Made by a program: the position numbers and the translations under genes | Part shown: piece by piece, positions 44,751-53,636 of the stretch | Position numbering within the stretch: the first letter of the stretch is position 1 | How the letters are laid out: the number at the start of each line of letters is the position of its first letter | Origin: Clostridiales bacterium | GTDB lineage: Bacteria > Bacillota > Clostridia > Clostridiales > Oxobacteraceae | Reading direction: 5' to 3' | DNA: 64,000 nt | NCBI GenBank assembly: GCA_030016385.1 | Contig: JASEJN010000001.1 | Span: 62,001-126,000 of the forward strand | The notes under the pieces: generated by a model | Told to the model about the DNA's origin: nothing | What the model saw: the letters and a program-made list of their open reading frames with translations, nothing else | Database searches by the model: none

Positions 44751-45419
44751 ATGAAGAAAAAGCAAATTGTGGTTATTGGTCTTGGAAGGTTTGGAGCATC
44801 TGTTGCCAAAAACCTTTATGATCTTGGATATGAAGTATTGGCCATCGACTCTCGAGAAGATGCCATACAGGAGATAGCGGATAATGTTACTCATGCGGTG
44901 CAGGCTGACAGCACGGATGAAAAAAGCTTAAAGGAGCTCGGCCTCGGCAACTTTGATGTTGCGATTATCGGTATAGGTTCGGATGTGCAATCGAATATAA
45001 TGACGACTATCATAGTCAAGGAGCTGGGAGTAAAATATGTTATTGCAAAGGCCGACAGCGATCTTCATGCTAAAGTTTTGCGTAAAATCGGTGCCGACAG
45101 GATTGTGTTCCCTGAGAGGGATATGGGCGCAAGGGTAGCGAACAATCTTTTTTCAGCCAGCATACTGGATTATATAGAGCTGTCTAAAAATTATAAGATA
45201 TTTGAGATAGTTGCACTTGATGAATGGGTCGGGAAGGCTCTTTATGAGATTAATATGAGGGCCACATATGGTATAAATATAATTGCTATTAAAAACGGTG
45301 ATAGTGTAAATGTATCTCCGGGTGCCAATGATATCATCCATAAAGGCGATTTACTGATCATTATAGGAAGCACTGAGGGCATCAGCAAGTTTAACGGCAA
45401 TTATTCCATCTGGCAATAG
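44751..45419 (+). CDS. ktrA: Potassium uptake regulatory subunit, TrkA/KtrA family
   Basis: This 222-residue cytosolic RCK protein gates KtrB. The N-terminal Rossmann domain (about 1-140) has the nucleotide loop VIGLGRFGASVAKNL and acidic Asp at the end of the second strand, so ATP/ADP or NAD binding is expected. The C-terminal RCK_C domain (about 140-220) contains GINIIAIKNGD and ends in GDLLIIIGSTEGI; in related proteins it binds c-di-AMP. It is coupled to ktrB, and a strong terminator overlaps its stop. Confidence 0.94.
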   Translation: MKKKQIVVIGLGRFGASVAKNLYDLGYEVLAIDSREDAIQEIADNVTHAVQADSTDEKSLKELGLGNFDVAIIGIGSDVQSNIMTTIIVKELGVKYVIAKADSDLHAKVLRKIGADRIVFPERDMGARVANNLFSASILDYIELSKNYKIFEIVALDEWVGKALYEINMRATYGINIIAIKNGDSVNVSPGANDIIHKGDLLIIIGSTEGISKFNGNYSIWQ

Positions 45420-45458
45420 CAGAAAATAAGGGGCTTTCCGGCTCCTTATTTTCTGCTA
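45417..45458 (+). terminator. Bidirectional hairpin between ktrA and the glycosyltransferase
   Basis: An 18-pair stem with one G-U pair (45417-45434 with 45441-45458) has a six-base loop. It covers the ktrA stop and the end of the convergent gene, and its A/T-rich arms supply T tracts in both directions. Confidence 0.85.
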
Positions 45459-46570
45459 TTGTACAGTTTTTCATATATTTTAAGAGTTTCAGCCGCGGTT
45501 TTTTCCCAGCTGAATTTTGATGCCTGCTTAAATCCCTTGCTTATAAGGTCAATTTTCTTGTTATTATCCTCCAGCACATCTTCCATTGCCTTTGCCAGTT
45601 CTTCAGTATCGAAGGGGTTTATTAAAAGTGCGGCATCGCCGGCAACTTCGGGTATGGATGATATATTGGACGTTATTGTCGGCGTACCGCAGCACATTGC
45701 TTCAAGAACCGGAAGGCCGAAGCCTTCATAAAGTGAGGGGTACACGAACAAATCCGATGCATTATAAAAATACGGAAGGTCGCCATATGGTACGTATCCT
45801 GTAAAAAATACTTTATCATCTATGTTAAGAGTCTGTGCAAGCTTTGTCAAAAACTGATGATCGTCTTTTGACGAACCTATTATGGTTATGCAATAATCTT
45901 TCGAAAGATTTTTATATATCATTGAAAATGCCACTAAAATCGATTTTACATTTTTTCTCGGACTGAATCCTCCTATATATAATATCATGTTTTTGTTTAT
46001 GCCATACTTCTGTCCTATAAATTCGGATGCCGCTTTTTTGTCCATTGGAGTAAACATTTCATCGGCAGCAAGGTAAGTTACGGCAATTTTTTCATCGGGA
46101 ACATTGAATATTCTCATTATATCCTTCTTTGACCATTCAGATACGGTGATTATCATGTCTATATTTGAAATTACCTGGGGCATCTGTGATAAAAACTTTG
46201 TAAGATAGCTCCTTCCAACTGTTTCAGGCATTATATAAGGTATGAGATCGTGTATGGTCGCTATATAGAGACAATATTTTGACTGGGGCAAACCCATACC
46301 GTTTTGGGGAACATGATATATATCGACATTTTTACTCTTTAATACCTGCGGTATATAATATTGTTCCCAGAACCTGTGATGCTTTTTGCTGGACAGGCTG
46401 ATTTTTGCGTTATCTCTTTTAAAGGGACTATACTCACTGCCGGACCAGAAAATATAATAATTGTTCGAGCCGTCTATCGTAAGAAGGTTCTTTAAAATCT
46501 GTCTTGTATATGTTCCGATACCTGTTCCGGCGTACCATGAAGCGCCTCTACCATCAAGTGAAATTAGCAT
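45446..46570 (-). CDS. Glycosyltransferase family 4, spore-coat associated type
   Basis: This 374-residue GT-B fold enzyme transfers a sugar from a nucleotide sugar. The N-terminal domain starts MLISLDGRGASWYAGTGIGT, and the C-terminal donor domain has GGFSPRKNVKSI and EGFGLPVLEAMCCGTPTIT, whose acidic EGFGLP is the GT4 donor-site motif. I start at the ATG after AAAGGAG; a longer frame would add 144 residues of non-protein-like sequence from the divergent promoter region. Its closest relative in the window is the gene at 52239-53363, with the same length. Being divergent to CotS-like genes it resembles CotSA of Bacillus, so a role in spore-coat glycosylation is likely but inferred. Confidence 0.88.
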   Translation of the reverse strand: MLISLDGRGASWYAGTGIGTYTRQILKNLLTIDGSNNYYIFWSGSEYSPFKRDNAKISLSSKKHHRFWEQYYIPQVLKSKNVDIYHVPQNGMGLPQSKYCLYIATIHDLIPYIMPETVGRSYLTKFLSQMPQVISNIDMIITVSEWSKKDIMRIFNVPDEKIAVTYLAADEMFTPMDKKAASEFIGQKYGINKNMILYIGGFSPRKNVKSILVAFSMIYKNLSKDYCITIIGSSKDDHQFLTKLAQTLNIDDKVFFTGYVPYGDLPYFYNASDLFVYPSLYEGFGLPVLEAMCCGTPTITSNISSIPEVAGDAALLINPFDTEELAKAMEDVLEDNNKKIDLISKGFKQASKFSWEKTAAETLKIYEKLYNSRK

Positions 46571-46826
46571 TTGGTCCGCTCCTTTAAATACAAAAAAAGA
46601 ATACCTTAATCTATAAATATTAAACATCCCGCGCATATGTGCATATATAGATTTATATTTTAACCTTGAAATGGAAACTTCAAGTTGGGTGCATATTTTA
46701 TATCTGAAGAATATTATGGAAAGAGCAATTAGCGGAAAGTCCGCTTTTGCCAAGTCACATTTGAAAAGCCTCTTCATATAATGAAAATAGAGCATTTGTT
46801 TTACTGAAAAATTGAGAGGCAGAATA

Positions 46827-47840
46827 ATGGAAAACTGTAATAACGATGCGTTAGCAGAGTATCTTTCAAAAAAATATGAGCTGGATATATATGATGTAGT
46901 ACAGGTTAAAAATGTTTTTAGAGTATATGCAAGGCAAGGAGATAAGTGTTTAAAAAGGGTAAAGTTCGGGAAGGAAGATTTCATGTTTATATTATCCTGC
47001 ATGAAACACTTAATGAAAAACGGCTTTAAAGGGATACTGCCATTTATACCGACAAAGGAAGGGAAAGACTATATAAAGCTTGAAAATGGATATGGCTTTT
47101 TAACGGACTGGATGCAGAGCAGAAACTGTGACTATTCAAATCCTGTGGATCTCAAAATGGCGGCCGTAGCATTATCGAAGCTTCATAATGCATCAAGGGG
47201 ATTCATATATGAAGATTGTAAAAATAGATACGGATGGGGCAAATGGATAGAAAAATTTAGTTCACGTCTGAATGAAATGAATTCATTCAAAAAAATCATA
47301 GGACAGAAAAGCGAGTTTACCAGGTTTGATTCTGTATATGCCGATAATGTGGACTATTTTATGGAAATGGGTATTAAATCCATAGAACATGTTAAGCAGT
47401 CAAAATATTTTGACCTTATGGATAAGGAAAAGTTAAATAATTCATTTTGCCATCATGATTATGCTCACCATAATGTGTTGATTACCCCCGATCTATCCGT
47501 GTATATAATAGATTTCGATTATTGTATATGTGATACGAGGCTGCATGATTTATCAAGCCTTATAATAAGAAAAATGAGGCATGGGAACTGGAATATCGAG
47601 AAAGCTCAATATATAATAGACAGCTATCTTGAGGAAGGATATATGGCGGATGATGAAATACCGGTTATCAGTGCTTTTATAGAGTTCCCCCAGGATTTCT
47701 GGCAGGTTGGTCTTCAGTATTATGTTGAAAAATTAAAATGGAGTGAGGATCAATTCAATAAAAGGCTTAATAATGCGGTAAATGATAAATATGACAAAAA
47801 GAAATTCATTGATGAGTTTAAATATTCAATAAAGATATAG
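46827..47840 (+). CDS. cotS: CotS-family spore coat protein, kinase-like
   Basis: This 337-residue protein of the CotS/CotI family has a fold related to choline and aminoglycoside kinases and is found in the spore coat. The kinase loop is intact, with CHHDYAHHNVLI at 208-219 and the metal-binding DFDYC at 229-233, then RLHDLSS. The N-lobe is short, with GFKGILPFIPT and FLTDWMQSRNCD as family markers. The ATG follows GAGAGG. It opens a run of four genes in the same direction. Expression late in sporulation is expected, but I could not identify a sigma-E or sigma-K promoter with confidence. What it phosphorylates, if anything, is unknown. Confidence 0.9.
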   Translation: MENCNNDALAEYLSKKYELDIYDVVQVKNVFRVYARQGDKCLKRVKFGKEDFMFILSCMKHLMKNGFKGILPFIPTKEGKDYIKLENGYGFLTDWMQSRNCDYSNPVDLKMAAVALSKLHNASRGFIYEDCKNRYGWGKWIEKFSSRLNEMNSFKKIIGQKSEFTRFDSVYADNVDYFMEMGIKSIEHVKQSKYFDLMDKEKLNNSFCHHDYAHHNVLITPDLSVYIIDFDYCICDTRLHDLSSLIIRKMRHGNWNIEKAQYIIDSYLEEGYMADDEIPVISAFIEFPQDFWQVGLQYYVEKLKWSEDQFNKRLNNAVNDKYDKKKFIDEFKYSIKI

Positions 47841-47851
47841 GAGGGTCTTTC

Positions 47852-48073
47852 ATGTCTATAAATGACACTAATAACGAGAATGTAATAGTTAATAGCGTCG
47901 ATGAATATGATAACAGGGTAAAAAATCTAAAAGATGACCTGAAGAGATTAAAAAAAATAAAACGCCAGCAAAATAAAATAAATAAGCTTGAACAAGAAAA
48001 ATCTGAAGTCTTAAAAAAAATAGAAAGAAGAAGAAAAAGGGAAAACAAGATCAAAAGCCATAAAAGGCACTGA
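47852..48073 (+). CDS. Small basic coiled-coil protein in the cotS cluster
   Basis: This 73-residue protein has an AGGAGGG ribosome binding site 11 bases after cotS. Residues 1-20 are acidic and Asn-rich. From about 22 to the end it is a continuous lysine- and arginine-rich helix with coiled-coil spacing, ending in KSHKRH. No family is recognised. Its place between two CotS-like genes and its strong start signal argue that it is a real, small, probably spore-associated protein. Confidence 0.7.
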   Translation: MSINDTNNENVIVNSVDEYDNRVKNLKDDLKRLKKIKRQQNKINKLEQEKSEVLKKIERRRKRENKIKSHKRH

Positions 48074-48088
48074 ACTTGGAGGGGTAAT

Positions 48089-49075
48089 ATGCCGGATATT
48101 AGCGATTTAAAATTAAGGATTGAAGTGGAATACGGCATCAGGGTCAAGGATATATTCGAATTTAAAGATGAGCTTTTATTTTCATCTTCAAATAATATTT
48201 ATTTTTTGCGGAAAGACAAAATGAAAGAGACGGATTTCATATCCGTCGGGGGGCTTTATGAATATCTAAAAGCCAATGGATTTAAAAACATGCTAAAAGC
48301 ATATTGTACTATTAAGGGTAAATATTATATTAAAAGCTCGAATGAATATTATATGATATTTGATCATATAGATAGTGAAGATTTTTCGATTTTCAATGAT
48401 GGAAAACTTATGGCAAGATTTCTTGCTAAGTTCCATAAATGCGCAAGAGGTTTTATGCCACCCGCGGGAGGTAGAATAAAATCATACTGGGGAAGATGGA
48501 CAGAGGAATATTGCAAAAAATATAAGGATATAAAAAACTTTGAGGAAAAGATGGCATCGATTGATAAGAAGACAGCCGCAGACGAAGCCTTTTTAAAAAG
48601 CCTGGGAAAATATATGGAGAGGATGCAAAAATCTATAAGTATGCTTAAATCAGACGGATATCTTGATATAGTAGAGGAAAGCATGAAAGCACATGAAGTT
48701 TGCATCAAAAGCTTTAAGCAATCATATTTTTATAAGAATGAATCGAACATAAATATAAAGTATTTAAATAAATGCGGATACGATATATATGAGAAGGATA
48801 TATCGGATTTTATGTGCAAGATAGTTGAATCGGGCATGGATGATATTAAGGATTTAAAAGAATTAATATATGTTTATAAATGTGAAAATTTTTCAAGAAA
48901 TTACAATAAGGATATTATAAGAGCGTTTTTATTATTTCCTGAGCAATATGTCAAAGTTTGCTGCAAATATATGAAGAACAATGATAAATTTGCACAGGAG
49001 AAATATATCGAAAAATTAAAATGTGCGGAACATATCGAAGATAAAAAAATGGAACTGGTGGATGCCTTGAACTGA
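48089..49075 (+). CDS. CotS-like protein lacking kinase motifs
   Basis: This 328-residue protein shares the layout of its two neighbours: YLKANGFKNMLKAYCTIKGKYYIK, then MARFLAKFHKCARGF, then a WTEEYCKKYKDI region. It has lost the catalytic loop. Where the others have HHDxAxHN and DFDYC, it reads VCIKSFKQSYFYKNE and KCGYDIYEKDISDF. The C-terminal AFLLFPEQYVKVCCKYM matches FPQDF in the paralogues. The frame is intact with a GGAGGGG site, so it is a pseudokinase-like structural protein rather than a dead gene. It may pair with an active paralogue in the coat. Confidence 0.8.
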   Translation: MPDISDLKLRIEVEYGIRVKDIFEFKDELLFSSSNNIYFLRKDKMKETDFISVGGLYEYLKANGFKNMLKAYCTIKGKYYIKSSNEYYMIFDHIDSEDFSIFNDGKLMARFLAKFHKCARGFMPPAGGRIKSYWGRWTEEYCKKYKDIKNFEEKMASIDKKTAADEAFLKSLGKYMERMQKSISMLKSDGYLDIVEESMKAHEVCIKSFKQSYFYKNESNINIKYLNKCGYDIYEKDISDFMCKIVESGMDDIKDLKELIYVYKCENFSRNYNKDIIRAFLLFPEQYVKVCCKYMKNNDKFAQEKYIEKLKCAEHIEDKKMELVDALN

Positions 49076-49091
49076 CATGGAGGGTGGTAAT

Positions 49092-50126
49092 TTGGAATTG
49101 TCAAGATATAGAGATAAATCTTATTTAGTAAACTATGAACTGACTATAGATATATTTGAATCATTCGGGCTGATTGTCGATGATATAGTTCCGGTAAGAT
49201 CGGTATTCATGCTTTATACCAATAAGGGAGCAAAGATATTAAAAAAGATAGACTATAGCTTGGGCGAGCTTGAATATATAAACTCCCTTATGCGATATGT
49301 AAATAAAAACGGGTATAAGTATATTGCCCCGTTTATGAATACAGTCGACGGTAACTTTTATCTAAAGAGGCCGGACGGGATATATGTTGTCATAGATTTG
49401 ATAGAAGGAAGGGAAGCGGATTTCCAAAATCCGATAGATTTATCTTCAGTTTCAAAAGCGCTGTGCAGATTCCATAATTCAACACGGGGATTTACATGCA
49501 CTATTGAAAAGAGAAATAATTTAAATAAATGGATTATGACATTTGAAAGGAGAGCATCGGATCTTGTAAAATTCAGGGAAATAGCTTCACTCCATGAGAT
49601 AAAGACAGGTTTTGACAATCTTTACCTTAAATATGTAGATGAATATTTAGATGAGGCGAAAGAATCGATTACCCTTTTGAAAGAATCACCATATCCGAAA
49701 CTTTGCACCGAATCGTATAATAACAAAAACGTATGCCACCATGATCTGGCATATCACAACATAATAATAAACAGCGAAAATGATGTGTACCTGGTTGACT
49801 TTGACTATTGCATAGCCGACCTCAGGATACATGATATAGGAAATCTGATAGTTAAAGCAATCAAAAACTGCAAATGGGATATAGAAAAAGCTAAAAAGAT
49901 CATAGAAGATTACAGCAGCGTCGATGCTTTAAAAAGTGAAGAACTGCAAGTTTTATATGATTTTTTAATTTTTCCGCAGGATTTTTATGATATAAGCAGA
50001 TGTTATTATATGAAAACAAAAAACTGGGATGAATATGATTTTTTATCGAGACTTGAAACAAAAGCAGGATATTATGATGACAGAAAGACATTTTTCAATA
50101 ATTTTAAGCAAGGAATTGCATTTTAA
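49092..50126 (+). CDS. CotS-family spore coat protein, kinase-like (second intact copy)
   Basis: This 344-residue CotS paralogue has intact motifs: VCHHDLAYHNIII, VDFDYCIADLRIHDIGN and FLIFPQDF. It begins at TTG just after GGAGGGTGG; an ATG 15 bases earlier would place that ribosome binding site inside the gene and has none of its own. The gap from the pseudokinase gene is 16 bases. Similarity to the first cotS gene runs over the full length, so the cluster arose by local duplication. It ends at a terminator, which closes the cotS operon before the histidine kinase. Confidence 0.88.
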   Translation: MELSRYRDKSYLVNYELTIDIFESFGLIVDDIVPVRSVFMLYTNKGAKILKKIDYSLGELEYINSLMRYVNKNGYKYIAPFMNTVDGNFYLKRPDGIYVVIDLIEGREADFQNPIDLSSVSKALCRFHNSTRGFTCTIEKRNNLNKWIMTFERRASDLVKFREIASLHEIKTGFDNLYLKYVDEYLDEAKESITLLKESPYPKLCTESYNNKNVCHHDLAYHNIIINSENDVYLVDFDYCIADLRIHDIGNLIVKAIKNCKWDIEKAKKIIEDYSSVDALKSEELQVLYDFLIFPQDFYDISRCYYMKTKNWDEYDFLSRLETKAGYYDDRKTFFNNFKQGIAF

Positions 50127-50146
50127 GCAAATTCCTTTGCTTTTTT
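50106..50146 (+). terminator. Terminator of the cotS operon
   Basis: AAGCAAGGAATT at 50106-50117 pairs, with one bulged base, with the complement at 50131-50142. Six T end the signal. The left arm overlaps the last codons of the third CotS-like gene. Confidence 0.75.
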
Positions 50147-50242
50147 GCAGGAATTTTAACAAGTACGTAGAATAATAACGTAAATAGTAAATAATGGAAA
50201 TTATCCATTATAAACTTAATTTACATAGGAGGAGCATCAAAT

Positions 50243-52198
50243 ATGATTGATGTGAATAATAAGATGGGACAAACTCCCGGTACTAAAAAGCAAAAACAGA
50301 TAAATGAAAACGCTCAAAGCTTGAGGCTGCTCATTGAAAAGAGTTCCGGTATAATGAGTATTAATGATACAAAGGGGAATTTCGTCTATTTAAGTCCATC
50401 CCTTGCGAAAGTCACGGGTTTCTCCTGTGATACGTTCAAGAATACAAATCTATATGATTATATTCATCCGGATGATTTACCAAAAATTAAAAAGATTTTC
50501 CCGAATATACTGGAATCTCCCGAGAAGGAGGCTTCTATAACTGTTCGTTTCAGGAATAAATCCGGCGGTTGGAATGATTTTGATGTAAGTATAAAAAACT
50601 TTATCGATGTTTCATGCATTGGGGGAATATTGATGAATTATAGAGATGTCACAGAACGAAGAGCATTTGAGAATAAGCTGACATCGGAAAAGGAAAAGCT
50701 TGTGGTAACACTAAAAAATATAGGTGAAGGTGTTGTTACAACAGATATAAATGGCAGGATTATCTTGATGAATAGTGCCGCAGAAGAGCTTACAGGATAT
50801 ACACAAGAAGATGCAAAGGGGAAAAACGTTGATGATATTGTAAATATCGCAGATGAGAAAACCGGTAAAAGATATGAAAGCGTAATCGATAAGGCGTTGA
50901 CATCAAGATTGGTCAACGGATATGAAAGCCATACGATACTGATAAGCAAAAATGGGGAAAGCCGGATCATATCGGACAGCGGAGCTTATATTAAAGATAA
51001 ATATAATAATATTACGGGCACCGTTTTGGTTTTCAGGGATATAACAGATAAAGTTGCCATTGAACGGGAGATATTTAAAAATGATAAGATCGAGTCTATA
51101 AGTTTACTGGCAGGAGGACTGGCCCATGACTTTAATAATATACTAACAGTAATATTGGGGAATATTTCTCTTGCAAAAATGTATATAAAAACAGGTAAAA
51201 AAGATAATGCCATAGACAGGCTTACGGATGTGGAAAAGGCTCTAAACCAGGCAAGGAAACTTACAAAACAGCTTTTGACATTTGCAAAGGGTGGAGCACC
51301 TGTAATCAAACCGGTTTTGATCACCAGCCTTGTAAGAGATACTGTAAGTTTTGCACTGTCAGGATCAAAAATAAAATATGAAATTATTGGAGAAGACGAT
51401 GTATGGCCTGTTGATATAGATGAGGGGCAAATAAGCCAGGTGATAAACAACCTTATAATAAATGCAAAACAGGCCATGCCTGATGGGGGATTAATAACGA
51501 TAAAATATGAAAATATAGTTGTAGGTAAAAAGCCGAGCCTCCCATTAAAAACCGGCAGGTATGTAAAAATATCCTTTAAGGACACAGGTTGTGGCATATC
51601 AAGTGAAATAATACAGAGAATTTTCGACCCATATTTTACTACAAAAGCAAACGGAAACGGGCTTGGACTTTCGATGTGCTATTCCATATTGAAAAAACAC
51701 GGCGGTTATATTACAGTGAAATCTGCATTGGGAAAAGGTTCGACTTTTTTTATTTATCTTCCCGTATCAAAGCAGAAAACATTTGATACGCAAAATGACC
51801 AGCAGGTACTTCGTGGAGAAGGCAGAATACTTATAATGGATGATAATGAAAGCATCAGGGATACGGCAGGGAGGATTCTTGTAAGTCTCGGGTATGAAGC
51901 ATATTTTGCAAAGGACGGAGATGAAGCCGTAAAATTATACAGTAATATGAAAGAAAAAGGACAAGCTCCTGATGTCATACTTATGGATCTTACAATACCT
52001 GGTGGAACTGGAGGAACGGAGGCTTTAAAGAGGATTACTGCCATAAATCCTGAAGTTAAGGCTATAATAACAAGCGGTTATCCGAATGATCCTGTTATCA
52101 CAGATTATAAAAAATACGGATTCAAAGGTGCCATTGTAAAACCTTTTAATGCGTCGGAACTCAGCATAATACTCCATAATGTCATGAACAGACAATAA
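50243..52198 (+). CDS. Hybrid sensor histidine kinase with two PAS domains and a receiver
   Basis: This 651-residue soluble signalling protein has no membrane helix. In order it has PAS 1 (about 25-140), PAS 2 (about 150-275), a dimerisation domain with phosphoacceptor His295 in LAGGLAHDFNNIL, and an ATPase domain with the N box INNLIINAKQAM and G boxes DTGCGIS and GNGLGLSM. A C-terminal receiver follows, with phosphoacceptor Asp near residue 580 in VILMDLTIPGG. No separate response regulator is adjacent, so its output partner is unknown. A spore-related phosphorelay role is possible because of the neighbours but is not shown. The ATG follows AGGAGG. Confidence 0.92.
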   Translation: MIDVNNKMGQTPGTKKQKQINENAQSLRLLIEKSSGIMSINDTKGNFVYLSPSLAKVTGFSCDTFKNTNLYDYIHPDDLPKIKKIFPNILESPEKEASITVRFRNKSGGWNDFDVSIKNFIDVSCIGGILMNYRDVTERRAFENKLTSEKEKLVVTLKNIGEGVVTTDINGRIILMNSAAEELTGYTQEDAKGKNVDDIVNIADEKTGKRYESVIDKALTSRLVNGYESHTILISKNGESRIISDSGAYIKDKYNNITGTVLVFRDITDKVAIEREIFKNDKIESISLLAGGLAHDFNNILTVILGNISLAKMYIKTGKKDNAIDRLTDVEKALNQARKLTKQLLTFAKGGAPVIKPVLITSLVRDTVSFALSGSKIKYEIIGEDDVWPVDIDEGQISQVINNLIINAKQAMPDGGLITIKYENIVVGKKPSLPLKTGRYVKISFKDTGCGISSEIIQRIFDPYFTTKANGNGLGLSMCYSILKKHGGYITVKSALGKGSTFFIYLPVSKQKTFDTQNDQQVLRGEGRILIMDDNESIRDTAGRILVSLGYEAYFAKDGDEAVKLYSNMKEKGQAPDVILMDLTIPGGTGGTEALKRITAINPEVKAIITSGYPNDPVITDYKKYGFKGAIVKPFNASELSIILHNVMNRQ

Positions 52199-52227
52199 AA
52201 AAATGCTCATCAAATTGAGCATTTTTT
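52198..52227 (+). terminator. Bidirectional terminator after the histidine kinase
   Basis: A 12-pair stem (AAAAAATGCTCA at 52198-52209 with its complement at 52216-52227) has A and T ends suited to both strands. Confidence 0.9.
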
Positions 52228-52238
52228 TATATGGTGAT

Positions 52239-53363
52239 TTAGGCTTTAGCAAACTGTGATAAAACTTTAAGCGTTTCTCTTGCAGTCTGCTTCCATGAAA
52301 ATTCTCTGCTTCTTTTGAAGCCGTTTAGAGAATAATGTTCCCAGAGTTTCGTATCCTCAAGTATTATATGCATTGCCTCCGAGAGTTCGTCTATATCATA
52401 TGGGTTTACAGTCATGGCGCATCCGTCGACGATTTCCGGGATGGATGTTACATTTGATGTTATTGTAGGTGTAGCACATGCCATCGCTTCGAGTGGTGGA
52501 AGGCCAAATCCTTCATAAAATGAAGGATACACGAAAAGTGAAGCCCCATTATAAAATATAGGCAGGTCATTTACAGGTATATATCCTGTAAAAACGACAT
52601 AATCATCTATCCCAAGCTTATTTACGAGTTGTCTGTAATCATCATACGATTTGCCATGTTTTCCGACGATTACAAGTTTCTGGGGTTTTGACAGTTTCCT
52701 GTATATTTTGTAATATGCCTCAATAAGTCCCTTTATGTTTTTTCTTGGGCTAAATCCTCCAAGATAGAGTATGAAGTCGAAGTCGATGCCGTATTTTCTT
52801 TGCAATAGCTGTTTTGCAGTATTTCTGTCCATAGGATAGTAAATATTCTCGGCCGCAAGGTGTGTGACGAAAATCCTGTTTAAGGGAACTCCGAGTGTCT
52901 CGGCTATATCCTGTTTTGAGTATTCCGAGACAGTTATCACTGCATCTGCAAGCTTGATTATACCTGGCATCTTCTCTAAAAATATTTTAAGATAGTTGGG
53001 GCCAACTGTTTCCGGAAGCTTATATGGTATTATATCGTGAAGTGTTATAATAAACGGACAGTTTTTTTTATCCGGAAGACCGATGCCATTTTGGGGAACA
53101 TGATAAATATCCACACCGGTATCGGTAAGAATGTTTGGTATATCAACCTCTTCCCAGAAATTTTCCTTTTTCTCCTGGCTGACAAATTTGAAATTAAAAT
53201 TATTGCCTGGATGTATATCGGAATAATTTTCTTCAGGCCAAAAACATAAATACGTGTTTTTGCTATCTATAAGGTTTAAATTATATATGAGCTGATAAGT
53301 GTACGTCCCTATTCCTGTGCCTCTGTACCACCTGGCAGCACGGCCGTCAATTCCTATTTTCAT
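52239..53363 (-). CDS. Glycosyltransferase family 4, paralogue of the one at 45446
   Basis: This 374-residue enzyme is closely similar along its whole length to the first glycosyltransferase. It starts MKIGIDGRAARWYRGTGIGTY and has YHVPQNGIGLP, YLGGFSPRKNIKGLI and EGFGLPPLEAMACATPTITS. The ATG follows AAAGGTG; a GTG three codons upstream overlaps that site. It faces the other way from the CotS genes and closes the cluster on the right side as its sister closes it on the left. The likely job is sugar transfer to a spore coat or surface component; donor and acceptor are unknown. Confidence 0.88.
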   Translation of the reverse strand: MKIGIDGRAARWYRGTGIGTYTYQLIYNLNLIDSKNTYLCFWPEENYSDIHPGNNFNFKFVSQEKKENFWEEVDIPNILTDTGVDIYHVPQNGIGLPDKKNCPFIITLHDIIPYKLPETVGPNYLKIFLEKMPGIIKLADAVITVSEYSKQDIAETLGVPLNRIFVTHLAAENIYYPMDRNTAKQLLQRKYGIDFDFILYLGGFSPRKNIKGLIEAYYKIYRKLSKPQKLVIVGKHGKSYDDYRQLVNKLGIDDYVVFTGYIPVNDLPIFYNGASLFVYPSFYEGFGLPPLEAMACATPTITSNVTSIPEIVDGCAMTVNPYDIDELSEAMHIILEDTKLWEHYSLNGFKRSREFSWKQTARETLKVLSQFAKA

Positions 53364-53487
53364 TATTAGCACCTTTCATATAAATCTTAATTTATTATAT
53401 GAGATGCCATGCAGTACGGTTAACATTTTTTTACCATATTAATTATAGACCTGGACTGCTGTAAAAATGTTCACATGGGAGCATGCT

Positions 53488-53546
53488 TAGACTTGAGTCT
53501 GGCGAAGGAGTGTTCAAATAACATAAACTCATATTGCGAATCGAAG
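53488..53546 (+). repeat. Dispersed promoter-upstream repeat, copy C
   Basis: This copy begins with the small dyad AGACTTGAGTCT, continues GGCGAAGGAGTGTTCAAATA and ACATAAACTC, and ends ATATTGCGAATCGAAG. It ends 19 bases before the -35 box of the phosphodiesterase promoter. The flanking gene-free bases 53372-53487 show nothing I can name. Confidence 0.75.
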
Positions 53547-53565
53547 ATCCTTATGAAGAACATGG

Positions 53566-53594
53566 TTGAAATCCGGACATCATAATAGTAGAAT
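53566..53594 (+). promoter_or_regulatory. Sigma-A promoter of the phosphodiesterase gene
   Basis: TTGAAA at 53566-53571 and TAGAAT at 53589-53594 are 17 bp apart. It lies about 45 bases before the gene. Confidence 0.6.
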
Positions 53595-53636
53595 ATGCAT
53601 ATGTTATATATTTACGAATGAAAGAGGGGTTTGTAT

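Noticed and set aside
46600..46800. Sigma-E or sigma-K promoter between the glycosyltransferase and cotS
   Set aside because: Several CATA-like -10 strings occur in this A/T-rich stretch, but none has a -35 match at the right distance. A sporulation promoter is expected but not shown.
46571..47002. A 144-residue N-terminal extension of the first glycosyltransferase
   Set aside because: It has no ribosome binding site, its composition is not protein-like, and it covers the divergent promoter region. The ATG at 46570 has AAAGGAG and matches the start of the paralogue.
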